Part shown: positions 47,913 to 58,834 of the stretch, piece after piece
Layout: the number at the start of each line of letters is the position of its first letter
Numbering within the stretch: position 1 is the stretch's first letter
From: Casimicrobiaceae bacterium
GTDB taxonomy: Bacteria > Pseudomonadota > Gammaproteobacteria > Burkholderiales > Casimicrobiaceae
NCBI GenBank assembly: GCA_026646885.1
Contig: JAPKHK010000015.1
Span: forward strand, 1-64,000
DNA: 64,000 nucleotides
Direction: 5' to 3'
The notes under the pieces: model-generated
Database searches by the model: none
What the model was told of the DNA's origin: nothing
Seen by the model: the letters and a program-made list of their open reading frames with translations, nothing else
Position numbers and translations under genes: made by a program

Positions 47913-49309
47913 TGAAAGCGCCCTATTCCATCCTCTTCCGACTCACGCTCTTTTTTTCGGTATCGTCCACGCTGGTTCTGATCGTCATCGGATATTGGGT
48001 TGGCGCGGCGGTGGAGAGGCATTTCGTCGAACAAGACGTTCATGCCTTCCAAGCCAAACTGACGCTCATCGAGCACACCCTGAGCCAGGAGGCTTCAGCG
48101 AAGGGCACAGAACAGTTGAATGCGCTTCTGGCTGGACCGATAGTCGGGCACGACGGCGTGGAGGTGGCGATTCGCGATCGGGCGGGCGCAACCCTGTTCG
48201 TCAGCAGCGGCGCCGCGGTGTTAGAGCCGCTATTGGCGCACGTGCAAGCGGGGCAAGTCGCCGATTTCGCGTCGCCGCATGTCTGGTCGGCCGCGGGGCG
48301 CAACTATCGTGGCGTGGTGGTCCGGGTCGATGCGGCGCACTCGCGCGAGGCGGAGCCCACCCTGGCTTTGGGACTCGACATCGCGCATCACCTGGAATTC
48401 CTGGCGAGCTTTCGGCGCAACCTCTGGGCGGCGGTCGTGGCCTGTATCCTGCTGACTGGAGTATTCGGCTGGTTTGCGGCAAGGCGCGGCTTGGCGCCCT
48501 TGAGCGCGATGGCGGCGGTAACCCGGGGCATTTCGGCGAGCCGCTTGCAGGATCGTCTCGAGATTCGCAGTTTGCCCATAGAACTGCAAGGCCTGGGTTC
48601 GGCGTTCAACGAAATGCTGGAGCGGCTAGAAGATTCCTTCCGACGCCTGTCGGACTTTTCTTCCGACCTCGCACACGAGTTGCGCACGCCCATCAGCAAT
48701 CTGATGACGCAGACTCAGGTCGCCCTGGGCAAAGCGCGCAGCGCCGAGGAGTACCGCGAGGTGCTCTACTCCAACCTCGAAGAATACGATCGTTTGGCCA
48801 GCATGATCGCCGACATGCTCTTTTTGGCCCAGGCCGATCACGGCTTGCTGGTGCCGCGCCAAGAGACCGTTGATCTGGCCCGGGAGACCGCGAAACTCTT
48901 CGAGTTCTATGAAGTGCTCGCCGAAGAGCGCGGCGTCGCCCTCCTGCGGCGGGGCGAAGGCTGCGTGCGTGGCGATGCGGCGATGCTACGCCGCGCGCTA
49001 TCCAACCTTCTCGCCAATGCGCTGCGACATAGTGCCCGGGGCGGCACGGTCGAGGTCAGCGTCGAGGGGATGCCGCCCAAGCAACTGCGGCTGGCGGTGA
49101 TCAACACCGGAGAGAGCATCCCGCCCGAGCACCTGGGGCGCATCTTCGACCGGTTTTACCGCGTCGATGCCTCGCGTCATCGCGAAGGCGAAGGAGCCGG
49201 GCTGGGATTGGCGATCACCCGGTCCATCGTCGTGGCGCACGGCGGGGAAATTGTGGCCGCTTCCGAAGGCGGGATAACCCGCTTCGAAATCCGCCTGCCT
49301 TCAGCCTGA
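47912..49309 (+). CDS. Heavy-metal sensor histidine kinase (CusS type)
   Basis: A 465-residue membrane kinase. TM1 is at about 9-32. A periplasmic sensor domain of about 130 residues and TM2 (about 168-189, AAVVACILLTGVFGWFAARRG) follow. Next come HAMP, HisKA (FSSDLAHELRTPISNLMTQT) and HATPase (LSNLLANALRHS, GLGLAITRSIV). The architecture and H-box match the CusS/CopS group. Its ATG overlaps the regulator stop by one base (TGATG). Its end overlaps the convergent EamA gene by 9 bases. Confidence 0.92.
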   Translation: MKAPYSILFRLTLFFSVSSTLVLIVIGYWVGAAVERHFVEQDVHAFQAKLTLIEHTLSQEASAKGTEQLNALLAGPIVGHDGVEVAIRDRAGATLFVSSGAAVLEPLLAHVQAGQVADFASPHVWSAAGRNYRGVVVRVDAAHSREAEPTLALGLDIAHHLEFLASFRRNLWAAVVACILLTGVFGWFAARRGLAPLSAMAAVTRGISASRLQDRLEIRSLPIELQGLGSAFNEMLERLEDSFRRLSDFSSDLAHELRTPISNLMTQTQVALGKARSAEEYREVLYSNLEEYDRLASMIADMLFLAQADHGLLVPRQETVDLARETAKLFEFYEVLAEERGVALLRRGEGCVRGDAAMLRRALSNLLANALRHSARGGTVEVSVEGMPPKQLRLAVINTGESIPPEHLGRIFDRFYRVDASRHREGEGAGLGLAITRSIVVAHGGEIVAASEGGITRFEIRLPSA

Positions 49310-50188
49310 GGGCAGCCGGGAGCGCCTGAATAGGCCGGCCGCTTCGTTGACCAGCAGCGCGCCGAGTACGATGGCGCCGCCCGCAAGGGCTAGGTCCGAG
49401 GGACGTTCGCCCACGCCCAGCCAAACCCACACCGGGCCCAGTATCGGTTCGAGTAGCGACAGCAGCCCCAGCTCCGAGGCCGACAGATCTTTGGCGGCAC
49501 GGGTCATCAGGAGGCAGCCCGCACCGAGTTGAAGGCAGCCCATTATCGCGAGGATGCCGATGTCGTGGGCGCTGGCTTGCAAAGGCCAGGCGAAAAGCAA
49601 GGCGCCGCCCGCCGACCAAATGCCCGCCAGCAAGACCGTGGGTAGCATCGAGACATTGCGATCCGCGCGGCGCAGCAGGGTGACGTTGATGGCGAAACAC
49701 AGCGACACGCCCAGCGCCAGGAGATTGCCGGTGAGGCGCCCCAGGTCTAGCGATTCCGCAAACATCAGGCAGATGCCACCAAAGGCGACTGCCATGGCGA
49801 TCCAGGTTCGCCGAGGGGGGCGTTCATGCAGGAACCACCGCCCCGCAATCGCCGCCAAGAATGGCGACAAACTCATGATTACCAGCGTGTTGGCTACGGT
49901 GGTGCGGGTGATGGAGAGAATGAAAAAGAAGAAGGTGCCAGCCAGCACTAGGCTTGAGGCCAGTCCGATGCGCCCGACCGCGACCACTTGCGCGAGGAGC
50001 GCCCCGCGCTGCATGAACCCGAGAGTGACACCCACGAACAAGGCCATGAACAGCGAGCGCCAAAAGACGATTTCCCAGCCGTTGGCGACACTCGTCAAGC
50101 GCACCAGTATGCCGCCGGTGCTCCAGAAGAGCACGGCAACAAGCATGAGGGCGAGACCGCGGCGGTGCGCGGCGGAACGCGAGGGCAT
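49301..50188 (-). CDS. EamA/DMT-family transporter
   Basis: A 295-residue inner-membrane protein with ten predicted helices in two EamA halves. The first half starts GLALMLVAVLFWSTGGILVRL, and the second ends with ELGLLSLLEPILGPVWVWLGVGE, a hallmark of the family. It is likely an exporter or importer of small metabolites; the substrate is unknown. It overlaps the end of the convergent sensor kinase gene. Confidence 0.88.
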   Translation of the reverse strand: MPSRSAAHRRGLALMLVAVLFWSTGGILVRLTSVANGWEIVFWRSLFMALFVGVTLGFMQRGALLAQVVAVGRIGLASSLVLAGTFFFFILSITRTTVANTLVIMSLSPFLAAIAGRWFLHERPPRRTWIAMAVAFGGICLMFAESLDLGRLTGNLLALGVSLCFAINVTLLRRADRNVSMLPTVLLAGIWSAGGALLFAWPLQASAHDIGILAIMGCLQLGAGCLLMTRAAKDLSASELGLLSLLEPILGPVWVWLGVGERPSDLALAGGAIVLGALLVNEAAGLFRRSRLPSG

Positions 50189-50193
50189 CGCGG

Positions 50194-50532
50194 TCAGGCT
50201 TTGGGTGTGTCTTCGCGCTGCCGCGTTTCCGGAATGGCCGGATGGCGGGCGATGAGCATCAACGCACCCAAGAGGATGAGCGCGCAGGGCAAGACGATAT
50301 CGAGGGCGATGAACGCTTTGAGTCGCAGCATCCACAACAAGCCCAGACCGATCATCAACGGTCCGCCAATGACCGACTTCTTGGTGAGACCTTCCAGGAA
50401 GATGACGGCCCCGCCGGCGATGACCAGTACCCAGGCTGCAATCCAGCGGGTGTCGGGAATCCAGTCGAGGTTGTGCAGAAGCCAAAGACCGCCGACGGCG
50501 ATGAGGATGATTGGAAGAGTGGCGTCCTTCAT
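50194..50532 (-). CDS. LiaF-like/DUF5668 small membrane protein
   Basis: A 112-residue protein of four short hydrophobic helices, with repeated segments of the type PIILIAVGGLWLLHNLDWIP and PLMIGLGLLWML. It resembles the transmembrane module of LiaF-type proteins (DUF5668). Function unknown. It precedes the EamA gene by 5 bases, so the two are co-transcribed. It is divergent from the TetR gene. Confidence 0.75.
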   Translation of the reverse strand: MKDATLPIILIAVGGLWLLHNLDWIPDTRWIAAWVLVIAGGAVIFLEGLTKKSVIGGPLMIGLGLLWMLRLKAFIALDIVLPCALILLGALMLIARHPAIPETRQREDTPKA

Positions 50533-50689
50533 GGCCTGCTTGCATATGAGAAACAGCGGGAGTTTACCAGGGCCGGCGCATTGCAGTCGCACCGTTCTTG
50601 GAAAATTTGCCGGTCTGCGCGCACGGAATGCGCCACAAACGGGTTTTCGCCAATTGACGCCGAATTAAACGCACGGTTACCATCCACCG

Positions 50690-51424
50690 ATGAACTCGAT
50701 AAAGAATGGCAAGAAGCCTCCGCGCGCCGCCGCGGGGACCGAGCCGCCTGAGGAAAAACCCAAGCAAAGGCGCGATCCCGTGCGCACCAAGGCGCGCATC
50801 CTCAATGCGGCCACGCAGGAGTTTTCCCGCCACGGACTGGGCGGAGCAAGGGTAGAGCGCATCACCAAGCGCGCGGGCGCCAACAAGCGCATGCTCTATT
50901 ACTACTTCGGGGGCAAGGAGCAGCTCTTTGTGGCGGTGCTGGAAAAGGCCTACGAGGACTTTGGCAATGCCCAGCGGGAATTGCATCTCGACGAATTTGA
51001 ACCGGCCGAGGCGATGCGCCGCCTGATGGCCTTTCTCTGGGACTATTTTCTCGACAATCCCGAGTTCATTCGCCTTTTGAACAGCGAGAATCTGCATCAG
51101 GCGAAGCACCTCAAGCGATCGACGCGGGTGCATGAGCTCGCCAGCCATATTCTGTCCATTCTCGGGGGCGTGGTGCGCCGCGGCCAAGCGGCGGGCGTTT
51201 TTCGGCCCGATGTGGACATCAATCAGCTCTATATCACCGTCACCGGGGTGGGCTACTTTTATCTTTCCAATCGTTATACGCTCTCGACCTTGCTCGCCAT
51301 GGATATGCTCGCGCCCGAGTCCCGCACGGCACGCCTTGCGCATATCACCGAGGTCGTCTTGGCCTACCTGACCGCCGGGTCTGCGGCGGCCCGAGTGCAA
51401 ACGAGTCCTACGGAGCGGTCTTGA
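50690..51424 (+). CDS. TetR-family transcriptional regulator
   Basis: A 244-residue repressor-type protein. A basic N-terminal tail (about 1-32) is followed by the TetR helix-turn-helix, TKARILNAATQEFSRHGLGG and VERITKRAGANKRMLYYYFGGKE. A C-terminal ligand-binding helical domain completes it. The divergent LiaF-like/EamA pair is the most likely target. Its 3' end overlaps the convergent DedA gene by 17 bases. Confidence 0.92.
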   Translation: MNSIKNGKKPPRAAAGTEPPEEKPKQRRDPVRTKARILNAATQEFSRHGLGGARVERITKRAGANKRMLYYYFGGKEQLFVAVLEKAYEDFGNAQRELHLDEFEPAEAMRRLMAFLWDYFLDNPEFIRLLNSENLHQAKHLKRSTRVHELASHILSILGGVVRRGQAAGVFRPDVDINQLYITVTGVGYFYLSNRYTLSTLLAMDMLAPESRTARLAHITEVVLAYLTAGSAAARVQTSPTERS

Positions 51425-52052
51425 CCGCTCGGCGCTCGTGCCAGAGCCGAATCGCTAGAGGCAGGAAAGAAACGACGACGATGCCGACGACGATGAAGCT
51501 AAGGTTGTTCTTCACCCACGGGATGTTGCCGAAGAGGTACCCCGCGTAAAGCATGGAGCAGATCCAAGCGATGCCGCCGATGATGTTGTATAAAAGAAAG
51601 CGCGCGTAGCTCATCTGCGCAACCCCGGCGAGGAATGGCGCGAAGGTGCGCACGATGGGCACGAAGCGGCCGATGATGATGGTGAAGCCGCCGTATTTGT
51701 CGTAGAAGCGCTGCGTGCGCAGCAGGTGCTCCTTGCGTAACCAGCGGGAGTCGGGCCGGTCGAACACTCTGGGACCGATGAAATGGCCTGCTCCGTAGTT
51801 GACCGAGTCGCCCGCTACGGCGGCGATCACCAGAGTGCCCGCCAGCAGATGAATGCTCACGCCGCTCGCGGCCGCAATGGTGCCGGCGATGAAAAGGATG
51901 GAGTCGCCCGGTAGAAACGGGAAGATCACCAAGCCCGTTTCCGCGAAGATGATCGCGAACATCACGACGTAGATTAGCCAAGCATTCTGGCCGACCAGAC
52001 TGGTGAGCGTCTGGTCGAGCGCGAACAGGCTGTAGATCAGCGTGCTGAACAT
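51408..52052 (-). CDS. DedA-family membrane protein
   Basis: A 214-residue polytopic protein of the DedA/VTT superfamily, which has been linked to lipid scrambling and undecaprenyl-phosphate recycling. It shows the signatures FAETGLVIFPFLPGDSILF, GRFVPIVRTFAPFLAGVAQM (the conserved F/Y.R..P..R pattern) and a Gly-rich C-terminal pair of helices. It lies 37 bases after the secF stop, in the same direction. Confidence 0.93.
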   Translation of the reverse strand: MFSTLIYSLFALDQTLTSLVGQNAWLIYVVMFAIIFAETGLVIFPFLPGDSILFIAGTIAAASGVSIHLLAGTLVIAAVAGDSVNYGAGHFIGPRVFDRPDSRWLRKEHLLRTQRFYDKYGGFTIIIGRFVPIVRTFAPFLAGVAQMSYARFLLYNIIGGIAWICSMLYAGYLFGNIPWVKNNLSFIVVGIVVVSFLPLAIRLWHERRAVKTAP

Positions 52053-52089
52053 GGCCTGAGGCGCAGGTGATTCGCCGCAGACGGTAAAT

Positions 52090-53034
52090 TCAGGGGATGA
52101 TCTTCTCGGCCTCTAGGCCGTCTTTCTTCCTTTCAGGCTTGACCAAATCCTCGCGGGAAACGCCCATCAGCAATACCAGCGAGGCCATGACCATGGCCGA
52201 GGAATAGATGCCGAACAAGATGCCTATGGTCAGCGCCAGAGCGAAGTAATAGAGGGTTTCGCCGCCGAAAATCAGGATCGAGACCACCATGAACAGCGTG
52301 CTGCCGTGGGTGATGATGGTGCGCGAGAGCGTGCGAGTGATGGCATTGTTGATGATGTCCGCGACCGCGGTCTTGCGCATCAGCCGGAAATTTTCACGAA
52401 TCCGGTCGGCGATGACCACCGATTCGTTCACCGAATAACCCAGTACCGCCAGCACAGCGGCCAGGACAGGCAGAGAGAACTCCCACTGGAACAATGCGAA
52501 AAAGCCTAGGATGATCACCACGTCATGCAGGTTCGCAATGATCGCGGCCACGGCGAAGCGCCATTCGAAACGCATCGCCAAATAAGCTGCGATGCCCAGA
52601 GACACCAGAAGCAGAGCCAGGCTGCCGTCATAGGCAAGTTCCTTGCCCACCTGCGGCCCGACGAATTCCACCCGTTGCTGGGCTGCGCTGGGGTCGTCTT
52701 TCTGCAGCTCCGCCATTACCTGTTCTGAAAGGCGAGCGCTGTCCACTCCAGGTTTCAGGGGCAGGCGAATCAGCACGCTCTTGGCGGTGCCGAAATTCTG
52801 CACCGCTACATCGGTGAACTCCATTCGTGCAAGCGTGGCGCGAATCTTGGCGAGATCGGCGGCTTGGGCGTAATTGACCTCCAGTACGGTGCCACCGGTG
52901 AAGTCGACGCCAAAATGCAGGCCGCGGGTGGCGAGGAATACCACTGCGGCCAGGAAGGTGACCAAAGAGATGATGTTGAATGCCCGCGCATGTTTCATGA
53001 ACGGGATGTCGCGCCGGATACGGAAAAACTCCAT
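52090..53034 (-). CDS. secF: Protein translocase subunit SecF
   Basis: SecF pairs with SecD to drive the periplasmic step of Sec-dependent export with the proton gradient. The 314-residue protein has TM1 followed by FGVDFTGGTVLEV. A small periplasmic domain and five C-terminal helices include GYSVNESVVIADRIRENFR and TRTLSRTIITHGSTL. AAGGA precedes the ATG. Confidence 0.97.
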   Translation of the reverse strand: MEFFRIRRDIPFMKHARAFNIISLVTFLAAVVFLATRGLHFGVDFTGGTVLEVNYAQAADLAKIRATLARMEFTDVAVQNFGTAKSVLIRLPLKPGVDSARLSEQVMAELQKDDPSAAQQRVEFVGPQVGKELAYDGSLALLLVSLGIAAYLAMRFEWRFAVAAIIANLHDVVIILGFFALFQWEFSLPVLAAVLAVLGYSVNESVVIADRIRENFRLMRKTAVADIINNAITRTLSRTIITHGSTLFMVVSILIFGGETLYYFALALTIGILFGIYSSAMVMASLVLLMGVSREDLVKPERKKDGLEAEKIIP

Positions 53035-53069
53035 GGTGTGTCCTTTGTGCTAGCGGGTGCGGGCGCGCC

Positions 53070-54908
53070 CTATGTTTGCGGGCGCCACACTTGGCCGATC
53101 GAGACCTTGTCGAGCTTCTTGCGGTTGCCGTAGATCAGGGCAACGAAGCCACGCGAAACGAACACCGCGCTAAACATGGAGGTCATGATGCCCAGGCAGT
53201 GCACCACCGCAAAGCCTCGGACAGGCCCGGAACCGAAGAGAAGCAGGGCGATGCCGGCGATGAGCGTGGTGACGTTGGAGTCGAGAATGGTGCCCCAGGC
53301 GCGTTCGTAGCCGGCGGCGATGGCTGCTTGCGGTGTGGCGCCGTTGCGCAATTCTTCTCGGATGCGCTCGTTGATCAGTACGTTGGCGTCGATGGCCATG
53401 CCCAGCGTCAGTGCGATCGCGGCGATGCCAGGGAGTGTGAGTGTGGCCTGCAGCATCGAAAGCAGTGACACCAGGAGTAGCAGGTTCACCCCCAGCGCCA
53501 AGCTCGAAATGACGCCGAAGAGCAAATAGTAGACGCACATGAAGATCACGATGCCGATGAAGCCATACAGAGTGGAATCAAAACCGCGCTTGATGTTGTC
53601 GGCCCCCAGGCTGGGGCCGACCGTGCGCTCTTCGACGATTTCCATGCTGGCGGCCAGGGCGCCGGCGCGCATCAGCAGGGCGATATCGTTCGCCTCGCGG
53701 GTATTCATTCGTCCGGTGATTTGGAAACGAGCACCCAGTTCGCTGCGGATGACCGGTGCCGTGATCAGTTCGGTCTTGCCCTTATCGATGAGCAGTATAC
53801 CCATGCGCTTGCCGATATTCTCGCGCGTGATGTCCCGCACGATGCGCGCGCCGGCGTTGTCGACGGAAACGTGCACGGCGGGCTCGTTGGTCTGGCCATC
53901 GAATCCGGGCTGGGCATCGGTGATACGATCGCCGGTCAAGACTGCTTGGCGCTTGATCAGCACCTGCGAGCCGGAGCGATCGGTGTAGAGGTCGCTGCCA
54001 AAGGGCACATTGCCGCCGAGAGCGGATTCCAATGCGCCGGGTTCTTCATTGACCATGCGGATTTCAAGGGACGCGGTGCGACCCATGATGTCTTTGGCGC
54101 GAGCCGTGTCTTGCACGCCGGGCAACTGCACGACGATGCGGTCGGCCCCTTGCTGCTGGACAATGGGCTCGGCTACACCCAACTCATTGACACGATTGCG
54201 CAGAATCGTGATGTTCTGCTGCACGGCACCGTCCTGGATGCGCTTTTGCGCCTCGGCCTTCAGGCTGGCAACCAGCCGGATTTCCCCTTGGGTATCGGCT
54301 TCCTTGAGTAGCAGATCGGGGAATCCCTTGCCGATTTCAAACTCTGCACGCTTGCGGTCGGCGTCCTCGCGCAAACGCAGTACCACGTTCTGTCCGTCAC
54401 GGGCAATGCCGGCGTAGGGAATCTTCTTGTCACGTAGAAAGGTCCGCAGGTCTCCTACGTATCGGTCGGCCGCCTTGTCCAGCGCCGCCTTCATGTCGAC
54501 TTGCAAGAGGAAGTGCACACCGCCGCGCAGATCGAGGCCCAGATTCATGGGCAGCGCGCCGATGGCCGCCATCCATTGGGGGGAACTCGACAGCAGGTTC
54601 AACGCGACGATGTAGTTGTCGCCCAGCTTGGCTTGCAACACGTCCTTGGCGCGCAACTGGGTCTCGGGATCGTCGAACCGTACTTTGATGCCCGTTGCGT
54701 CCAGGGCGGCGCCGCGGTAGTTCACGGAACTGTCCTTCAGAGTGTCTTGGACCACTTGGAGGAGCGCCGTATCGACCTTCACGCTGGCGCGGTTGCTCGA
54801 AACCTGCACAGCCGGCACCTCGCCGAAAAGGTTGGGCAGGGCGTAGGCAAAGCCGATCAGCAACGCGAACGCAATGAGGAAAAATTTCCAGAGGGGATAA
54901 CGATTCAT
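53070..54908 (-). CDS. secD: Protein translocase subunit SecD
   Basis: Large subunit of the SecDF translocation motor, 612 residues. It contains LGLDLRGGVHFLLQVD near residue 122. A long periplasmic region (P1 base and head domains) is followed by the membrane domain with LGMAIDANVLINERIREE, which carries the conserved Asp for proton conduction. It lies between yajC and secF in the usual order. Confidence 0.97.
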   Translation of the reverse strand: MNRYPLWKFFLIAFALLIGFAYALPNLFGEVPAVQVSSNRASVKVDTALLQVVQDTLKDSSVNYRGAALDATGIKVRFDDPETQLRAKDVLQAKLGDNYIVALNLLSSSPQWMAAIGALPMNLGLDLRGGVHFLLQVDMKAALDKAADRYVGDLRTFLRDKKIPYAGIARDGQNVVLRLREDADRKRAEFEIGKGFPDLLLKEADTQGEIRLVASLKAEAQKRIQDGAVQQNITILRNRVNELGVAEPIVQQQGADRIVVQLPGVQDTARAKDIMGRTASLEIRMVNEEPGALESALGGNVPFGSDLYTDRSGSQVLIKRQAVLTGDRITDAQPGFDGQTNEPAVHVSVDNAGARIVRDITRENIGKRMGILLIDKGKTELITAPVIRSELGARFQITGRMNTREANDIALLMRAGALAASMEIVEERTVGPSLGADNIKRGFDSTLYGFIGIVIFMCVYYLLFGVISSLALGVNLLLLVSLLSMLQATLTLPGIAAIALTLGMAIDANVLINERIREELRNGATPQAAIAAGYERAWGTILDSNVTTLIAGIALLLFGSGPVRGFAVVHCLGIMTSMFSAVFVSRGFVALIYGNRKKLDKVSIGQVWRPQT

Positions 54909-54972
54909 GGCGAGAATCCGGCCGGGACCAGAAGAAGCGGCGAGGCCGGCATGTCCTCGCTGCTCGTCAAGT

Positions 54973-55302
54973 TCAGAGCGCCTTGATGGTGCCCTTGGGC
55001 AGCACCAGGCTCACCGCCGGGCGCTGGACGTTGATCTCCACGTTTTCGGCGATTTCGACGCCGACGTAGTTCTCGGAGAGCTTTGTGATGCGCCCTACGA
55101 GCCCACCGGCGGTTACCACTTCGTCGCCTTTCTGCAGAGCGTCAAGCATGGCCTTGGCTTCCTTGGCGCGCTTCTGTTGCGGGCGGATGAGCATGAAATA
55201 GAAAAGCACCAGGATGGCGACCATGGGCAACAGCCCCATCAGGTCAAAACCTTGTTGCGCCGGGGCGCCAGCAGCCTGGGCATAGGCGGTGGAAATCAGC
55301 AC
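54973..55302 (-). CDS. yajC: Sec translocon accessory subunit YajC
   Basis: A 109-residue single-pass protein: a short N terminus containing AYAQAAGAPAQQ, a transmembrane helix (LLPMVAILVLFYFMLIRPQQ) and a basic cytoplasmic domain with GDEVVTAGGLVGRI. I start at GTG 55302 because GGAGG is 8 bases upstream; the TTG at 55317 lies on that site. It leads the yajC-secD-secF group. Confidence 0.93.
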   Translation of the reverse strand: MLISTAYAQAAGAPAQQGFDLMGLLPMVAILVLFYFMLIRPQQKRAKEAKAMLDALQKGDEVVTAGGLVGRITKLSENYVGVEIAENVEINVQRPAVSLVLPKGTIKAL

Positions 55303-55410
55303 CTGGGGTTCCTCCAATTGAGTTGATAGTACGGCATCGACGATGCCGACGAGCGTTGGCGATGGCGGTCCGGAGATTCAAGCTCCTCCGTGAGCGCCCG
55401 ACAAATCACA

Positions 55411-57536
<2,126 letters not shown>

Positions 57537-57590
57537 GCCTTGAACGTCGAGCAAGCTTCGGGGATAATGCGCATCTTTTCGCGAGGCGCA

Positions 57591-57596
57591 ATTCTA
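57591..57596 (-). promoter_or_regulatory. Possible -10 box of the queA-tgt promoter
   Basis: The minus strand reads TAGAAT about 55 bases upstream of the queA ATG. The -35 region at a 17-base spacing is GC-rich and not convincing. The rest of 57537-57674 contains no other feature apart from the sequence duplicated ahead of the tRNA. Confidence 0.35.
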
Positions 57597-57674
57597 CGCG
57601 GTTCGCGGCAAGGCGGGGCAGATGGGATTTTTTCCGACCGCCGCCCCGCCGGAATGATGTAAAAGCCTCTCATC

Positions 57675-57710
57675 GCCGAGATGGCGGAATCGGTAGACGC
57701 AGCGGACTCA
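57675..57710 (+). pseudogene. 5' half of a broken tRNA-Leu(CAA) copy
   Basis: These 36 bases are identical to the first 36 bases of the intact tRNA-Leu at 57919. They stop inside the anticodon loop (CTCA). Eleven further tRNA bases (AAAATCCGCCG, the loop end and 3' anticodon stem) resume at 57880-57890, after two 86-bp inserted units, and the rest of the tRNA is missing. The flank ATGTAAAAGCCTCTCAT is also duplicated (from 57657 and 57901, 244 bases apart). It cannot give a functional tRNA. Confidence 0.9.
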
Positions 57711-57879
57711 CAACACGCTGCGGAGCAGCTTGTTGCGGCGCAGGCTAACCGCCCGGAGGGCGAGTTAAGCGAACGAAGTGAGCGGCCGGAGGATCACAAC
57801 ACGCTGCGGAGCAGCTTGTTGCGGCGAAGGCTAACCGCCCGGAGGGCGAGTTAAGCGAACGAAGTGAGCGGCCGGAGGC
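57708..57879 (+). repeat. Two tandem 86-bp palindromic units inside the broken tRNA-Leu
   Basis: Units at 57708-57793 and 57794-57879 are almost identical. Each has two imperfect hairpins, AACACGCTGC-GGA-GCAGCTTGTT and TAACCGCCC-GGA-GGGCGAGTTA. A tail containing GCGAACGAAGTGAGCGGCC follows. They share CGGCGCAGGCT, AGCGAACG, GTTAAG and GGCCG with the 99-bp units of the RND pump gene, in a different arrangement. Confidence 0.9.
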
Positions 57880-57893
57880 AAAATCCGCCGCCC

Positions 57894-57902
57894 TGCTAAA
57901 AT
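57894..57902 (+). promoter_or_regulatory. Extended -10 promoter of tRNA-Leu(CAA)
   Basis: TGCTAAAAT (TGN plus TAAAAT) ends 16 bases before the tRNA 5' end, which places the start site near 57909. The equivalent position before the broken copy reads GGAATGAT, a weaker match. No -35 hexamer is recognisable because the inserted unit occupies that position. Confidence 0.55.
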
Positions 57903-57918
57903 GTAAAAGCCTCTCATA

Positions 57919-58005
57919 GCCGAGATGGCGGAATCGGTAGACGCAGCGGACTCAAAATCCGCCGGTGGTAACACTGTGAGGGTTCGAGTCCCTCTCTCGG
58001 CACCA
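57919..58005 (+). tRNA. tRNA-Leu (anticodon CAA)
   Basis: An 87-nt class II tRNA with acceptor GCCGAGA/TCTCGGC and a D arm with GAATCGGTAGAC. The anticodon stem GCGGA/TCCGC encloses the loop CTCAAAA (anticodon CAA, decoding UUG). A long variable arm (CGGTGGTAACACTG), a T arm GAGGGTTCGAGTCCCTC and an encoded CCA follow. Confidence 0.97.
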
Positions 58006-58195
58006 GTCTCTTGGCCCGTAGAGCTGCTCTTGCTGCACGGGGCCTTGCGTCGCGGCGCCCCCAATTTCTCTACCTTTTTGCCGGAAATTCCTTCTAGACA
58101 GCTACATCTGTCCCCGCGGCGTTCTCAGCGTCGTTACTGCCAATTGTCTTCGCCACTACACAACCGGAAAAACCGATTGCGGGTCCTACGCCGGC

Positions 58196-58834
58196 TCAAG
58201 TGGCCGGGCGGTAGTTCTGAAATTGCGCCTGCGCCTCAGCCATTTCTGCCTCGCTGAGCAAGACCGGTTCACCGACTTGCAAAGCCTGGCAATAGATCCG
58301 CGCCAGGTGCTCGACTTCCACAGCCAGCGCCAAAGCAGCGTCGAGCGAAGTCCCCAAGGCGATTTGCCCGTGGTTGGCCAAGAGGCAGGCGCGGCGTTCT
58401 TGCAGCGCTTCCAGGGCGGCATCGGAGAGTGCCTGCGTGCCGAAGGGGGCGTAGGCGGAGCAGCGAATATCGCTGCCACCCGCCAAAGCGATCATGTAGT
58501 GCAGCGGCGGAATGCCGCGCCTGAGACAAGCGAGCGTGGTGGCGAAAGGCGAATGCACATGCACCACCGCCTGGGCGTCGGCACGGTGCGCGTAAATGTC
58601 TCGATGGAAGCGCCATTCCGAAGAGGGCCGCCGCGCTCCGGTGCTGTGGCCGTTGGCATCGACGTAGACCAGATCGCCAGGCGTGGTGATCTGGTATGGC
58701 AGGCCCGAGGGCGTGACCAGAAAGCCTTCGCCCCAGCGGGCGCTCACGTTGCCGGCCTTGCCATGGTTGATGCCCAGCGGATTGAGTTGTTGTGCGGTGG
58801 CGACGATGGCGCTGCGCAATTGCGTTTCGTTCAT
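58196..58834 (-). CDS. Class II aldolase (fuculose-phosphate aldolase-like), methylthioadenosine salvage
   Basis: A 212-residue zinc-dependent class II aldolase/adducin-family protein. It has the phosphate/substrate loop GINHGKAGNVSARW and the zinc-binding HVHS (His pair near 96-98). A third His occurs in LLANHGQIALG, and a catalytic-type Glu in SSEWRFH. The ATG overlaps the mtnA stop by 4 bases. The coupling to mtnA suggests cleavage of 5-methylthioribulose- or 5-deoxyribulose-1-phosphate (the DHAP shunt known from Rhodospirillum rubrum and some E. coli). A role as the MtnB dehydratase, a member of the same superfamily, is the alternative. Confidence 0.82.
   Translation of the reverse strand: MNETQLRSAIVATAQQLNPLGINHGKAGNVSARWGEGFLVTPSGLPYQITTPGDLVYVDANGHSTGARRPSSEWRFHRDIYAHRADAQAVVHVHSPFATTLACLRRGIPPLHYMIALAGGSDIRCSAYAPFGTQALSDAALEALQERRACLLANHGQIALGTSLDAALALAVEVEHLARIYCQALQVGEPVLLSEAEMAEAQAQFQNYRPAT

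Noticed and set aside
57675-57890. Group I intron in the tRNA-Leu(CAA) anticodon loop
   Set aside because: The position fits, but the insert is two 86-bp tandem hairpin units with no visible P/Q/R/S core, and the 3' half of this tRNA copy is missing, so splicing could not restore a tRNA.
57831-58064. Small minus-strand frame across the tRNA-Leu gene
   Set aside because: Its sequence (GTRTLTVLPPADFESAAST) is the familiar false translation of the reverse strand of a tRNA.
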